64,000 bases of DNA from Streptomyces sp. DH5 (GCF_020873915.1 NZ_JAHWGP010000014.1:62001-126000), one strand, 5' to 3'. Positions 37,263 to 46,435 are shown, counted from the first letter of the stretch. Notes: generated by a model not told the origin, from the letters alone. Translations and numbers: made by a program.

Positions 37263-37365
37263 GGGTTCCCCCTTCGCGTGTGGTGCTGATCCGCTGGTCC
37301 CTGCCGGATCACCCCTGTGACTGATGTGGTTTCCGTGATTCCACACCATGGAGCGGACAGGGGTA

Positions 37366-37417
37366 AGGGGCGCTCCCAGCAACGGTCACCTGCCGGTGGT
37401 TGCCGGGAAACGCCCCT
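37366..37417 (-). terminator. Terminator-like hairpin after the symporter gene
   Basis: AGGGGCG (37366-37372) and CGCCCCT (37411-37417) enclose an inner stem (GCAAC/GTTGC-type pairing around TGCC). It begins 22 bases after the symporter stop on the minus strand. The 176-base gap to the SPFH gene otherwise holds only a weak TGTGG ... CCACA dyad. Confidence 0.5.
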
Positions 37418-37438
37418 TCGTCCGGGGTGCGGGGGCCG

Positions 37439-38749
37439 TCAGGCCGCCGCGGGCACCCGCTGCGGCTCGTCGGCGGGGGTGTCGTCGACCGGGGAGGCGT
37501 GGACGGAGTCGTACGCCGTGCGGTCGAGCAGTCCCTCGCGGGCGGAGACGATCACGGGGATGAGGGCCTGTCCGGCGACGTTGGTCGCCGTGCGGATCAT
37601 GTCCACGATCGGGTCGATGGCCAGCAGCAGGCCCACGCCCTCCATGGGCAGGCCCAGGGTGGAGAGGGTGAGGGTCAGCATGACCGTGGCGCCGGTGAGG
37701 CCGGCCGTGGCGGCGGAGCCCACGACCGAGACGAAGGCGATCAGCAGGTAGTCGCCGACGCCCAGCTGGATGCCGAAGATCTGCGCGACGAAGATCGCGG
37801 CGATGGCCGGGTAGACGGCGGCGCAGCCGTCCATCTTGGTCGTCGCCCCGAACGGGACGGCGAAGGACGCGTACTCCTTCGGCACGCCGAGGCGCTCGGT
37901 GACCTTCTGCGTCAGCGGCATGGTGCCGACGGACGAGCGGGAGACGAAGGCCAGCTGGATGGCGGGCCAGGCGCCCTTGAAGAACTGCAGGGGGTTGGCC
38001 TTGCCGACGGTCGCCAGCAGAGCCGGGTAGACGCCGAAGAGGACGATGAGGCAGCCGATGTAGATGTCGGCGGTGAAGGTGGCGTACTTGCCGATGAGGT
38101 CCCAGCCGTAGGTGGCGATGGCGTTGCCGATGAGGCCCACCGTGCCGATCGGGGCGAGGCGGATGACCCACCACAGGGCCTTCTGGAGGAGTTCGAGGAC
38201 GGACTCGCTCAGGGTGAGGATCGGCTGGGCCTTCTCGCCGAGCTGGAGGGCGGCGACGCCGGCCACGGCGGCCATGAAGACGATCTGCAGGACGTTCAGC
38301 TCGGTGAACGGCGTGACGACGTCCGACGGCACGATGCCGGTGAGGAAGTCGATCCAGGAGCCGGTCTTCTCCGGTGCCGCGCCGTCCGCCGGGGTGAGGC
38401 CGGTGCCCGCACCCGGGTTGGTGACGAGGCCGATGACCAGGCCGATCGCCACCGCGATCAGCGAGGTGATCATGAACCAGAGGAGGGTGCGCGAGGCCAG
38501 CCGGGCCGCGTTGTTCACCTTCCGCAGGTTGGTGATGGAGACGAGGATCGCGAAGAAGACCAGCGGGGCGACGGCGAGCTTCAGCAGGCCGACGAAGGTG
38601 CCGCCGACCTTCTCCAGGGTGGTGACCAGCCAGGAGACGTCCTGGCTGCGGGCGAGCCAGCCGAGCAGGACGCCCAGGACGAGGCCGGCGAGTATCTGGG
38701 CCCAGAAGGGCGCGCGTATGGGCAGCTTGGACTGCGTGTTCGTGGACAC
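37439..38749 (-). CDS. Dicarboxylate/amino acid:cation symporter (DctA/GltP type)
   Basis: A 436-residue transporter of the DAACS family with about eight membrane helices and two re-entrant loops. The Ser-rich hairpin 1 is AFVSRSSVGTMPLT, the NMDGT-like motif is TTKMDGCAAVYPAIAAIF (Cys replaces the usual Thr/Ser), and the helix 8 segment is DPIVDMIRTATNVAGQAL. It imports C4-dicarboxylates or glutamate/aspartate with Na+ or H+. GTG 38749 is chosen since GGAG precedes it by 8 bases; the longer frame lacks membrane character. Confidence 0.92.
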   Translation of the reverse strand: MSTNTQSKLPIRAPFWAQILAGLVLGVLLGWLARSQDVSWLVTTLEKVGGTFVGLLKLAVAPLVFFAILVSITNLRKVNNAARLASRTLLWFMITSLIAVAIGLVIGLVTNPGAGTGLTPADGAAPEKTGSWIDFLTGIVPSDVVTPFTELNVLQIVFMAAVAGVAALQLGEKAQPILTLSESVLELLQKALWWVIRLAPIGTVGLIGNAIATYGWDLIGKYATFTADIYIGCLIVLFGVYPALLATVGKANPLQFFKGAWPAIQLAFVSRSSVGTMPLTQKVTERLGVPKEYASFAVPFGATTKMDGCAAVYPAIAAIFVAQIFGIQLGVGDYLLIAFVSVVGSAATAGLTGATVMLTLTLSTLGLPMEGVGLLLAIDPIVDMIRTATNVAGQALIPVIVSAREGLLDRTAYDSVHASPVDDTPADEPQRVPAAA

Positions 38750-38936
38750 GGAGATGCTCCGGTGAGGGGACGCGTGGGGAATGTGGCGTGGACCAGGGGG
38801 CGCGGTACGACCGTCAGGGACGACAGGTCGCGGAGGTGACCCGGCAGAGGTCCACGTGCAGGCGCGCCACGAGCGGAACACTCCGGGGCGTGAGGAACAC
38901 GGCTGCTGACTTCACCAGAAGACCGTAACACCTGGG

Positions 38937-38953
38937 CTTTGAGGATCTCAAAG
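38937..38953. promoter_or_regulatory. Palindrome CTTTGAG-GAT-CTCAAAG upstream of the symporter
   Basis: Perfect 7-base arms with a 3-base centre, 188 bases upstream of the symporter start, in the 319-base gap to the DUF4229 gene. It fits an operator for a dimeric regulator, perhaps of carbon or amino acid uptake. The rest of the gap (38750-38936) shows no further structure. Confidence 0.4.
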
Positions 38954-39000
38954 CCTTACTTTGACAGGCGCGAGCCCAGATGCACCCGTACAACGCACAG

Positions 39001-39038
39001 CACCCCGGGTTTCCAGGGGATGGACGGAACCCGGGGTG
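39001..39038 (-). terminator. Terminator of the DUF4229 gene
   Basis: CACCCCGGGTTTCC pairs with GGAACCCGGGGTG (13-base stem, loop about 11). It starts 30 bases after the DUF4229 stop on the minus strand and has no T-run. Confidence 0.65.
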
Positions 39039-39068
39039 CCGACGTGCGGTGCGCGGCTGTGACGGACG

Positions 39069-39389
39069 TTACGAGGTCTGCTCCCGCGTCTGGCCCTGCG
39101 CGCGGGCGGAGTCGTCGGCCGCGTCCTCCTGGTTGCGGTCGGCCTCCAGCTTGGCCTTGGCGCGGTCCACCCGCCGCACGATGACCTCGGAGGCGCGGTC
39201 CCGCTCCTTGCGGAGCGCGACGAGACTGATCGGGGCGGAGATCAGCATCGCGAGCAGGATGATCCACAGGCCGTTGGAGTCGCCGAGGCCGCGCGGGGCG
39301 AGGCCGGAGTAGACGAGGCCCCAGACGACCACGAGGCAGCCCACGAAGATCCCCAGGCGCATCAGCGTGTAGCGGAGCATCTCATCCAC
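39069..39389 (-). CDS. DUF4229 domain membrane protein
   Basis: A 106-residue protein with two membrane helices (about residues 9-29 and 40-58) and a charged cytoplasmic tail (DRASEVIVRRVDRAKAKLEA, then Gln/Asp/Ala-rich). It matches the actinobacterial DUF4229 family in size and in the short motif around the second helix and RKERDRASE. A start at an internal ATG (MLRYTLMRLG) is equally possible. Function unknown; monocistronic by its terminator. Confidence 0.8.
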   Translation of the reverse strand: MDEMLRYTLMRLGIFVGCLVVVWGLVYSGLAPRGLGDSNGLWIILLAMLISAPISLVALRKERDRASEVIVRRVDRAKAKLEADRNQEDAADDSARAQGQTREQTS

Positions 39390-39478
39390 TTCTTCCCTGC
39401 GTACGGTCGAAACGCCCCAAAGGGACGTCCGTCCAGTGAAGCACGGCCGGGCGTCGATCTTTCAGCGGGGTACGTGCC

Positions 39479-40003
39479 TCACGTGAGCGGCAGCAGCATG
39501 ACGACGTCGTCCCGGTCGTCGCCGGGGGCCACCCGGATGGCGCCCGGGACCCGGCCGACCTCCTTGTAGCCGCAGGAGGCGTAGAAGTGCTCCAGGCCGA
39601 GGCCGCCGCGGCAGGCGAGCCGGATCGCCTCGATGCCGTCGAGGCCGCGGGCGGCCTCCTCGGCGGCGGCGAGCAGGTCGCGGCCGTGGCCCCTGCCCTG
39701 GTGGCGGGGGTGGACCATCACCGTGTAGAGCCAGATCCAGTGGGTCATCAGGCGGTGGGTGTTGAAGGTGAGGAACGCCGTGGCGGCCACCCGCCCCTCC
39801 TCGTCGTGCCCGACGAGGAGCCGGGAGCGCTCCTCGGTCATCGCCACCAGCTGCCGCACCAGCCCGGGCCGGATCTCGTCCGTCGTCACGGGCGGCACGA
39901 ACCCGACCGCCCCGCCCGCGTTGGCGACGTCGGCCCACAGGTCGAGGATGCCGTCGCGGAGCTCGGGGGTGACCACGGGGTCGAGGGTGAAGGTAAGGGG
40001 CAT
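39479..40003 (-). CDS. GNAT family N-acetyltransferase
   Basis: A 174-residue acetyltransferase. The acetyl-CoA motif is VHPRHQGRGHGRDLLAAAEE near residues 98-117, with LEHFYASCGYKEVGRVPGAI as motif B. It starts at ATG 40003 (MPLTFTLDPVVTPELRDGI); the longer frame is Arg/Gly-rich and unlikely. Substrate unknown. It lies between DUF4229 and mqnE, all on the minus strand. Confidence 0.88.
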   Translation of the reverse strand: MPLTFTLDPVVTPELRDGILDLWADVANAGGAVGFVPPVTTDEIRPGLVRQLVAMTEERSRLLVGHDEEGRVAATAFLTFNTHRLMTHWIWLYTVMVHPRHQGRGHGRDLLAAAEEAARGLDGIEAIRLACRGGLGLEHFYASCGYKEVGRVPGAIRVAPGDDRDDVVMLLPLT

Positions 40004-40099
40004 GGGCCGACTATAGCTATTACCTCCGCGCTCGCGCAGCGCATTCCGGCGTCGCACCGGGCGCCCTCCGGTCTGCATGCGAAGGGTGCCCCGTCCGCC

Positions 40100-40150
40100 C
40101 AAGGGGCGCGGGGAACCGCGCGACCGGCCCCCACGCGGCCGCGGCCTGCC
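40100..40150. repeat. Streptomyces dispersed intergenic repeat (GGGGCGCGGGGAAC type)
   Basis: The stretch CAAGGGGCGCGGGGAACCGC, continuing with GCGAC, CCCCCAC and GCGGCC blocks, is the common dispersed element found many times in intergenic regions of Streptomyces genomes; I recognise it from its typical wording. It is in the 246-base gap between mqnE and the acetyltransferase gene. Its function is not established; it can fold into a stem. Confidence 0.7.
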
Positions 40151-40249
40151 GGGGCCCGCACGCCTGCTGCCGGGGGCCGGCCGGTAGGTGGCACGGGCCA
40201 GGGGCCCCGAAGCGTGAGCCCCCGGCGGGGCCGGAGGGGCGGACCCCCT

Positions 40250-41413
40250 TCAGACGCGCATCGGCTGCGGCGCCTCCCGGCGCGCCGGGTCGGGACCGTC
40301 GTACTCCCGGATGATCTCGTACCGCGTGTTCCGCTCCACCGGGCGGAACCCGGCGTCCCTGATCAGGTCCAGCAGGTCCTCGCGCGTCAGCTTGTTCGGC
40401 GTACCGAAGTTGTCCGCGTCGTGCGTGATCTTGTACTCGACGACCGAGCCGTCCATGTCGTCCGCACCGTGCTGGAGGGCGAGCTGCGCCGTCTGCACCC
40501 CGTGCATCACCCAGAACACCTTGACGTGGGGCACGTTGTCGAACAGCAGCCGCGACACCGCGAACGTCTTCAGCGCCTCCGCCCCGGTCGCCATCTGCGT
40601 CCGCGCCTGGAGCCGGTTGCGCACCTTGCCGTCCTTCATGTCCACGAAGTCGTGCTGGTAGCGCAGCGGGATGAAGACCTGGAAACCGCCGGTCTCGTCC
40701 TGGAGCTCGCGCAGCCGCAGGACGTGGTCCACCCGGTGGCGGGGCTCCTCGATGTGCCCGTACAGCATGGTGCTCGGGGTCTTGAGCCCCTTCTCGTGCG
40801 CCAGCCGGTGGATGCGCGACCAGTCCTCCCAGTGGGTGCGGTGGTCGACGATGTGCCGGCGCACCTCCCAGTCGAAGATCTCCGCGCCGCCGCCGGTGAG
40901 GGACTCCAGGCCGGCGTCGATCAGCTCGTCGAGGATCTCCGAGGCGGACATGCCGGAGATGGTCTCGAAGTGGTGGATCTCGGTGGCGGTGAACGCCTTG
41001 AGCGAGACGTCCGGCAGCGCGGCCTTCAACTCCCGCAGCGAGCGCGGGTAGTAGCGCCACGGCAGGTTGGGGTGCAGCCCGTTGACGATGTGCAGCTCGG
41101 TGAGGTTCTCCGACTCCATCGCCTTGGCGAGCTTCACCGCCTCCTCGATGCGCATCGTGTAGGCGTCCTTCTCCCCCGGCTTGCGCTGGAAGGAGCAGTA
41201 GGCGCAGGAGGCGGTGCACACGTTGGTCATGTTGAGGTGGCGGTTGACGTTGAAGTGCACGACGTCGCCGTTGAGCCGCGTCCGCACCTCGTGCGCCAGC
41301 CCGCCCAGCCAGGCCAGGTCGTCCGACTCGTACAGCGCGATGCCGTCCTCACGGGTCAGGCGTTCGCCCGTCCTGACCTTCTCCTCCAGCTCGCGCTTGA
41401 GCCCGACGTCCAT
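40250..41413 (-). CDS. mqnE: Aminodeoxyfutalosine synthase
   Basis: A 387-residue radical SAM enzyme that joins 3-enolpyruvylbenzoate with SAM to give 6-amino-6-deoxyfutalosine. The CxxxCxxC motif is C66-C70-C73 (NVCTASCAYCSF). Other family blocks are LHIVNGLHPNLPWRYYPRSL and TPSTMLYGHIEEPRHRVDHV. The ATG at 41413 (MDVGLKRELEEKV) has GAGGGA before it and gives the usual length. It is the second radical SAM enzyme of the menaquinone route in this window; the known S. coelicolor counterpart is SCO4494. Confidence 0.96.
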   Translation of the reverse strand: MDVGLKRELEEKVRTGERLTREDGIALYESDDLAWLGGLAHEVRTRLNGDVVHFNVNRHLNMTNVCTASCAYCSFQRKPGEKDAYTMRIEEAVKLAKAMESENLTELHIVNGLHPNLPWRYYPRSLRELKAALPDVSLKAFTATEIHHFETISGMSASEILDELIDAGLESLTGGGAEIFDWEVRRHIVDHRTHWEDWSRIHRLAHEKGLKTPSTMLYGHIEEPRHRVDHVLRLRELQDETGGFQVFIPLRYQHDFVDMKDGKVRNRLQARTQMATGAEALKTFAVSRLLFDNVPHVKVFWVMHGVQTAQLALQHGADDMDGSVVEYKITHDADNFGTPNKLTREDLLDLIRDAGFRPVERNTRYEIIREYDGPDPARREAPQPMRV

Positions 41414-41518
41414 GCCGTCCCTCTTTCCCTCGACCTCTGCGACCTCTTCAGACAGGCCCGTCAACCGTACTCCCCCGCCTTCCGGGCGGGGCCCCCGAAC
41501 GGTGCTCCGCGCCTCCTC

Positions 41519-41977
41519 CTACTGCTCCTCCTCGGGCAGCTCGCCGACGCGGTTCTCCCACTTGGTGGAGAGCACGATCGTGGTCCGGGTCCGGGAGACG
41601 CCCTTGGTGCCGGACAGCCGGCGGATGATCTTCTCCAGGCCGTCCACGTCGCTCGCCCGCACCTTGAGCATGAAGGAGTCGTCACCGGCGATGAACCAGC
41701 AGTCCTCGATCTCGCCGAGGTCCTTCAGCCGCTGCGCCACGTCCTCGTGGTCGGCGGCGTCGGAGAGCGAGATGCCGATCAGGGCGGTGACGCCGAGACC
41801 GAGCGAGGCGGAGTCCACGGTGGCGCGGTAACCGGTGATGACACCGGCCGCCTCCAGCCGGTTGATGCGGTCGGTGACGCTGGGTCCCGACAGGCCGACG
41901 AGGCGCCCCAGCTCCGCGTAGGAGGCCCGGCCGTTCTCCCTCAGGGCCTGGATGAGCTGCCTGTCCACCGCGTCCAT
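41519..41977 (-). CDS. Lrp/AsnC family transcriptional regulator
   Basis: A 152-residue regulator with an N-terminal winged HTH (MDAVDRQLIQALRENGRASY ... SGPSVTDRINRLEAAGVITG, residues 1-48) and a C-terminal RAM/AsnC ligand domain (WFIAGDDSFMLKVRASD). These regulators bind amino acids and form octamers. The start is taken at ATG 41977; an in-frame GTG six codons upstream is possible. The 128-base upstream region has a direct repeat ACCACCCTTT (two copies, minus strand, about 42017-42045) that could be an autoregulatory site. Confidence 0.9.
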   Translation of the reverse strand: MDAVDRQLIQALRENGRASYAELGRLVGLSGPSVTDRINRLEAAGVITGYRATVDSASLGLGVTALIGISLSDAADHEDVAQRLKDLGEIEDCWFIAGDDSFMLKVRASDVDGLEKIIRRLSGTKGVSRTRTTIVLSTKWENRVGELPEEEQ

Positions 41978-42105
41978 TCGAATCGAGCCTTCCACTGAAG
42001 AGGTACGAACGTTCCTGAAAAGGGTGGTACTTGAAAGGGTGGTGCGTGCCGTGCTGCCGTGCCGTGGTGAGGTCCTGGCATGCCGTGCTGACGTGCCGGC
42101 CCGTG

Positions 42106-42789
42106 TCAGTCGGCGCGGGACCCGCCGCCGAGCTCGCCCTTCCAGCGGCGGTAGAGCGCGTGTTCCACACCCGCCGCGTCGAGTACGCGTCCGGCGACGA
42201 AGTCCACCAGGTCCTGGATGTGCGTCGCGCCCGCGTAGAAGGCGGGTGAGGCGGGCACCACGGAAGCGCCCGCGTCGTCCAGCGTCACCAGGTGCCGCAG
42301 GGTCTGGCCGTTCAGCGGTGTCTCCCGCACGGCGACGACCAGCGTGCGCCCCTCCTTCAGGGTCACGCTCGCCGCCCGCTGCAACAGGTCCTTGGACAGG
42401 CCGAGCGCCACCCCGGCCACACAGGCCGTGGAGGCGGGCACGACGAGCATGCCCTTGCTCGGATACGACCCCGAGGACGGCCCGGCCGCGAGGTCGCCGG
42501 CCGCCCAGTACCGGACGCCGTCGAGGTCGACGGTGAACGTGTCCGGCTTTCCGTCCGCGCCCCGGGACAGCCATTCCCGCAGGTCGTCGCGCCAGTGGGC
42601 GTCACGGAAGGAGATGCCCGTCTCGTCGAGCAGGGTGAGCCGCGAGGCCCGGCTGACGACGAGGTCGACACTCTCACCGGCGGCGAGCAGCGCCCGCAGC
42701 ACCGAGGCGGCATACGGGGTGCCGGAAGCGCCGGACACCCCTACGATCCAAGGCGTACGCCGCGTCTCTCCTGGCTTGACTGGGTTCAC
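42106..42789 (-). CDS. ubiX: Flavin prenyltransferase UbiX
   Basis: A 227-residue enzyme that makes the prenylated FMN cofactor needed by UbiD-type decarboxylases. The FMN-site motif is IVGVSGASGTPYAASVLRAL (about 14-33), with VVPASTACVAGVALG and later ETPLNGQTLRHLVTLDDAGA. GTG 42789 is taken as start. It works with the ubiD gene at 44978-46435. The two flank the prenyltransferase gene, and all three serve late menaquinone steps. Confidence 0.94.
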   Translation of the reverse strand: MNPVKPGETRRTPWIVGVSGASGTPYAASVLRALLAAGESVDLVVSRASRLTLLDETGISFRDAHWRDDLREWLSRGADGKPDTFTVDLDGVRYWAAGDLAAGPSSGSYPSKGMLVVPASTACVAGVALGLSKDLLQRAASVTLKEGRTLVVAVRETPLNGQTLRHLVTLDDAGASVVPASPAFYAGATHIQDLVDFVAGRVLDAAGVEHALYRRWKGELGGGSRAD

Positions 42790-42878
42790 GACACCGAGCC
42801 TATCGGGAGTCGCAGGGAGGGAACCGGGCAAGGGGGCCGGGCGTTCTTCCAGGAGAACCAACCGACGGCGGGGGGTGG

Positions 42879-43484
42879 ATGATGTCGGGTTCGCGTCCGC
42901 AGTGGTCGCGGGGCGACCGGATCGGGACCGCGGCCAAGCTGATGGCGGGCTGGGTGGCCCTGCTGTGGCTGCTCGAAGTGATCGACACGGCCACCGGGCA
43001 CGCCCTGGACGACTACGGCGTCGTGCCGCGCGTCCCGTCCGAGCTGGTCGACATCCTCCCGGCCGCGTTCCTGCACTTCGGCTTCGCCCATGTCGCCGCC
43101 AACAGCGTGCCGCTGCTGGTCCTGGGCTTCCTGGCGGCCCTCGGGGGCACCCGCCGGTTCCTCGCGGTCTGCGCCCTGATCGTCGTGGCCGACGGTCTCG
43201 GGGTGTGGCTCATATCCCCGGCGCACAGCAACACCGCGGGCGCCTCCGGCCTGATCTTCGGCCTCTTCGGTTTCCTGCTGGTCGGCGGCTTCGTCGAGCG
43301 CCGCCCCCTGGGGGTGATCGTGGGAGTGCTGATCGCCGCGGTCTGGGGCGGCTCGATCCTGGCGGGCCTCGCCCCGACCCAGTCCGGCGTCAGCTGGCAG
43401 GGCCACCTGATCGGCCTGGTGGCGGGCGTGACGGCGGCGTTCCTCTTCCGCCGCCCGCGCGAACCCCGGCACCTGCCGGCCTGA
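42879..43484 (+). CDS. Rhomboid family intramembrane serine protease
   Basis: A 201-residue membrane protease with six helices. The catalytic Ser is S123 in the GASG motif (NTAGASGLIFGLFG) and the catalytic His is H176 (SWQGHLIGLVAG); HFGFAHVAANS (66-76) supplies the oxyanion-side His/Asn. It is the only + strand gene between the minus-strand ubiX and mqnP. Substrates are unknown. The start (MMSGSRPQWSRG) may be either of two adjacent ATGs. Confidence 0.92.
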   Translation: MMSGSRPQWSRGDRIGTAAKLMAGWVALLWLLEVIDTATGHALDDYGVVPRVPSELVDILPAAFLHFGFAHVAANSVPLLVLGFLAALGGTRRFLAVCALIVVADGLGVWLISPAHSNTAGASGLIFGLFGFLLVGGFVERRPLGVIVGVLIAAVWGGSILAGLAPTQSGVSWQGHLIGLVAGVTAAFLFRRPREPRHLPA

Positions 43485-43501
43485 CGCTCCCGTTCCCGGC
43501 C

Positions 43502-44428
43502 CTACACCGTCAGCCCGCGCACCAGCAGGTCCAGCAGGGCGCAGACGAACAGGGCGATCCCGATGAAGCCGTTGACGCTGAAGAACGCGCGGTTCAGGCG
43601 GGTCAGGTCGGTGGGGCGCACGATGGTGTGCTCGTAGACGAAGGCCCCGGCGACGATCAGCAGGCCCAGCCAGAAGAAGGCCCCGGCGTCGGTGAGGAGG
43701 GCGAACCAGACGAACAGGCCGGTGGTCACGGCGTGGCAGACGCGGGCGCCCCGGACGGCGGCCGGGATGCCGAAGCGGGCGGGGACGGACCGCACACCGG
43801 TCTCGCGGTCGGTGTCGACGTCCTGGCAGGCGTAGATCAGGTCGAAGCCACCGATCCAGATGCCGACCGCCAGACCGAGGACGACCGCGTCCCAGGACCA
43901 CGACCCGGTGACGGCCAGCCAGCCGCCGACCGGTCCCATGGCCTGCGCGAGTCCGAGGATGGCCTGGGGGAAATCGGTGAACCGCTTGCCGTACGGATAC
44001 ACCACCATCGGGATCACGGCGACGGGCGCGAGGGCCAGACAGAGAGGGTTGAGCAGCGCCGCCGCGCCCAGGAAGACGGCGAGGGCGACCAGCGCGCCGG
44101 TCCAGGCGTGCTTGACCGACATCGCGCCGGTGACCAGTTCGCGGTGCGCGGTGCGCGGGTTACGGGCGTCGATCTCGCGGTCGATGATCCGATTGGCGGC
44201 CATCGCGAAGGTACGCAGCCCGACCATGGCGACGGTGACCAGGAGCAGCTCGCCCCAGTGGATGCTCCTGTCCCACTCGTACATCGCGGTGAGCGCGGCG
44301 ATGTAGGCGAAGGGCAGCGCGAACACCGAGTGCTCGATCATGACGAGGCGCAGGAACGCCGGAACACCCCCGCGTTTGCGGGGAGCATGGTTCGCGCTGC
44401 CGTCGCCAAGGATGGCTTCACTGCTCAC
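43502..44428 (-). CDS. mqnP: UbiA-family prenyltransferase of the futalosine route
   Basis: A 308-residue membrane enzyme that attaches the polyprenyl tail to the naphthoate (or its carboxylated precursor). The two Asp-rich motifs are NRIIDREIDARNPRT (about 80-94) and DVDTDRETG (about 205-213). About eight membrane helices. I prefer the GTG at 44428 since GGAAAGGA lies at proper distance; an ATG three codons upstream would sit on that site. It is near ubiD and ubiX, and together they match the late menaquinone genes SCO4490-4492 known in S. coelicolor. Confidence 0.93.
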   Translation of the reverse strand: MSSEAILGDGSANHAPRKRGGVPAFLRLVMIEHSVFALPFAYIAALTAMYEWDRSIHWGELLLVTVAMVGLRTFAMAANRIIDREIDARNPRTAHRELVTGAMSVKHAWTGALVALAVFLGAAALLNPLCLALAPVAVIPMVVYPYGKRFTDFPQAILGLAQAMGPVGGWLAVTGSWSWDAVVLGLAVGIWIGGFDLIYACQDVDTDRETGVRSVPARFGIPAAVRGARVCHAVTTGLFVWFALLTDAGAFFWLGLLIVAGAFVYEHTIVRPTDLTRLNRAFFSVNGFIGIALFVCALLDLLVRGLTV

Positions 44429-44507
44429 AGTCCGCATTCCTTTCCGCGCCGCGTCACCCGATCGTGCGTCCCCGGGGCGGAGCTCACGACCCCGTCGGCG
44501 GTGGTCA

Positions 44508-44981
44508 TCATGCGAGGCTCCCGAGGAACGTGTCGAGGTCGGCCAGCAGCGCGGCGACGGGCTGCGGGCCCGTCTCCACGGCCGGCGCCGTGCCGGAGTC
44601 GTCGGGCGGGGTGAGGTGCGCGGTGAAGACGTACGCGTCGGCGCCGGACGGGCGGCCGTCCAGCCGCAGCACCGCGCCGCCGTCGACCGTGAAGGGCTCG
44701 CCCGCGGCGGCGGCGAGCTCCTCGCGGAGCCGCCGCGCGAACTCGGCGGGTTCCGCGTCCCGCACGCCGGGCAGTTCGAAGCCGTCGCCCTCGCCGTCCT
44801 GCTCGAAGAGGACCGCCCAGGTGTCGCCGGAGCCGGCGAGCTCCTCGGGCGTGACGCCCGCCTCCTCGGCCGCCCGGCGGACCCCCTCGTCGGCCGGGTC
44901 CAGCTCGGGGCGCACGAGGGCCACGTAGTCGGTGTCGGTGCCGATGAAGAGCGCCGGGCCGCCCTCGGCGTCGGGACTCAC
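44508..44981 (-). CDS. Hypothetical protein coupled to ubiD
   Basis: A 157-residue soluble, acidic protein, with no family recognised. It starts at GTG with a GTGA overlap on the ubiD stop, so the two are coupled. Visible segments include FIGTDTDYVALVRPELDPAD and TWAVLFEQDGEGDGFELPGV; no signal peptide, no membrane helix and no Cys/His metal site. The context suggests a link with menaquinone decarboxylation, but nothing in the sequence proves it. High GC3 supports that it is a real gene. Confidence 0.75.
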   Translation of the reverse strand: MSPDAEGGPALFIGTDTDYVALVRPELDPADEGVRRAAEEAGVTPEELAGSGDTWAVLFEQDGEGDGFELPGVRDAEPAEFARRLREELAAAAGEPFTVDGGAVLRLDGRPSGADAYVFTAHLTPPDDSGTAPAVETGPQPVAALLADLDTFLGSLA

Positions 44982-46435
44982 AGTCCGTACTCCTTCCAGC
45001 GGCGGTCGACCTTCGCCGCCGTGTCGGGGTCGGACTCCACCATGTCGGGCCAGCCCCCGTCGCGCGTGTACCCCTCCTCGGGCCACTTCCTCGTCGCGTC
45101 GATGCCCGCCTTGCCGCCCCAGAACTGCTGGTAGGAGGAGTGGTCGAGATGGTCGACGGGGCCTTCGACGACGGTGAGGTCACGGGCGTAGTCGGTGTTG
45201 CCGAGGGCCCGCCAGGACACCTCGTGCAGGTCGTGGACGTCGCAGTCGGAGTCCACGACCACGATCAGCTTGGTCAACGACATCATGTGGGCGCCCCAGA
45301 TGGCGTGCATCACCTTCTGGGCGTGTTTGGGGTACTTCTTGTCGATCGAGACGATCGCGCAGTTGTGGAAGCCGCCCGACTCGGGCAGGTGGTAGTCCAC
45401 GATGTCCGGCACGATGATCTTCAGCAGCGGCAGGAAGAACCGCTCGGTCGCCCGTCCCAGCGGCCCGTCCTCGGTCGGCGGCCGGCCGACCACGATCGAC
45501 TGGAGCAGCGGGCGCTTCCGCATCGTCACGCAGTCGATCTTCAGCGCGGGGAACGGCTCCTGCGGGGTGTAGAAGCCGGTGTGGTCGCCGTAGGGCCCCT
45601 CGGGGAGCATCTCGCCGGGCTCCAGCCAGCCCTCGATGACGACCTCGGCCTGCGCGGGCACCTGGAGCGGGACGGTCTTGCAGTCGACCATCTCGATCCG
45701 CTTCCCCTGCACGAACCCGGCGAACAGGTACTCGTCGATGTCCCCGGGGAGGGGGGCGGTGGAGGCGTACGTCACCGCCGGCGGGCAGCCGAACGCGATG
45801 GCGACGGGCAGCCGCTCTCCGCGCCGCGCGGCCACCTGGTAGTGGTTGCGGCTGTCCTTGTGGATCTGCCAGTGCATGCCGATGGTGCGCTTGTCGTGCC
45901 GCTGGAGCCGGTACAGGCCCAGGTTCCGGATGCCGGTCTCCGGGTCCTTGGTGTGGGTCAGCCCCAGGTTGAAGAACGAGCCGCCGTCCTTCGGCCAGGT
46001 GAACAGCGCCGGAAGCTGTTCCAGGTCCACGTCGTCACCGGTGAGCACGACCTCCTGCACGGGCGCGTCGCCGGACTTCACCTTCTTCGGCGGGACGTGC
46101 GTCATCGCGCCGAGCTTCCCGAAGGCCTCGCGCACGCCGATGAAACCCTGCGGCAGCTCGGGCCTGAGCAGCCCGCCGATCTTGTCGCTGATGTCCGCGT
46201 ACGACTTCAGCCCGAGCGCCTTCAGCAGGCGACGGTCGGTGCCGTACACGTTCATGGCGAGGGGCATGCTCGAGCCGCGCACGTTCTCGAAGAGCAGGGC
46301 GGGACCGCCTGCCTTGTTCACCCGGTCGACGATCTCACCGACCTCCAGGTACGGGTCGACTTCGGCCTTGATGCGCTTGAGGTCGCCCTCGCGCTCCAGC
46401 GCCCTGAGCAGGGAGCGAAGATCGTCGTAAGCCAT
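44978..46435 (-). CDS. ubiD: UbiD-family menaquinone biosynthesis decarboxylase
   Basis: A 485-residue prenyl-FMN-dependent decarboxylase. Family blocks: [40 protein letters not shown], the E[13 protein letters not shown] motif carrying the catalytic Glu region, and [20 protein letters not shown]. It probably removes the carboxyl group of 1,4-dihydroxy-6-naphthoate (or its prenylated form), with the cofactor made by UbiX. ATG 46435 is the proper start and gives the usual length. It forms a two-gene unit with the downstream hypothetical gene. Confidence 0.94.
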   Translation of the reverse strand: MAYDDLRSLLRALEREGDLKRIKAEVDPYLEVGEIVDRVNKAGGPALLFENVRGSSMPLAMNVYGTDRRLLKALGLKSYADISDKIGGLLRPELPQGFIGVREAFGKLGAMTHVPPKKVKSGDAPVQEVVLTGDDVDLEQLPALFTWPKDGGSFFNLGLTHTKDPETGIRNLGLYRLQRHDKRTIGMHWQIHKDSRNHYQVAARRGERLPVAIAFGCPPAVTYASTAPLPGDIDEYLFAGFVQGKRIEMVDCKTVPLQVPAQAEVVIEGWLEPGEMLPEGPYGDHTGFYTPQEPFPALKIDCVTMRKRPLLQSIVVGRPPTEDGPLGRATERFFLPLLKIIVPDIVDYHLPESGGFHNCAIVSIDKKYPKHAQKVMHAIWGAHMMSLTKLIVVVDSDCDVHDLHEVSWRALGNTDYARDLTVVEGPVDHLDHSSYQQFWGGKAGIDATRKWPEEGYTRDGGWPDMVESDPDTAAKVDRRWKEYGL

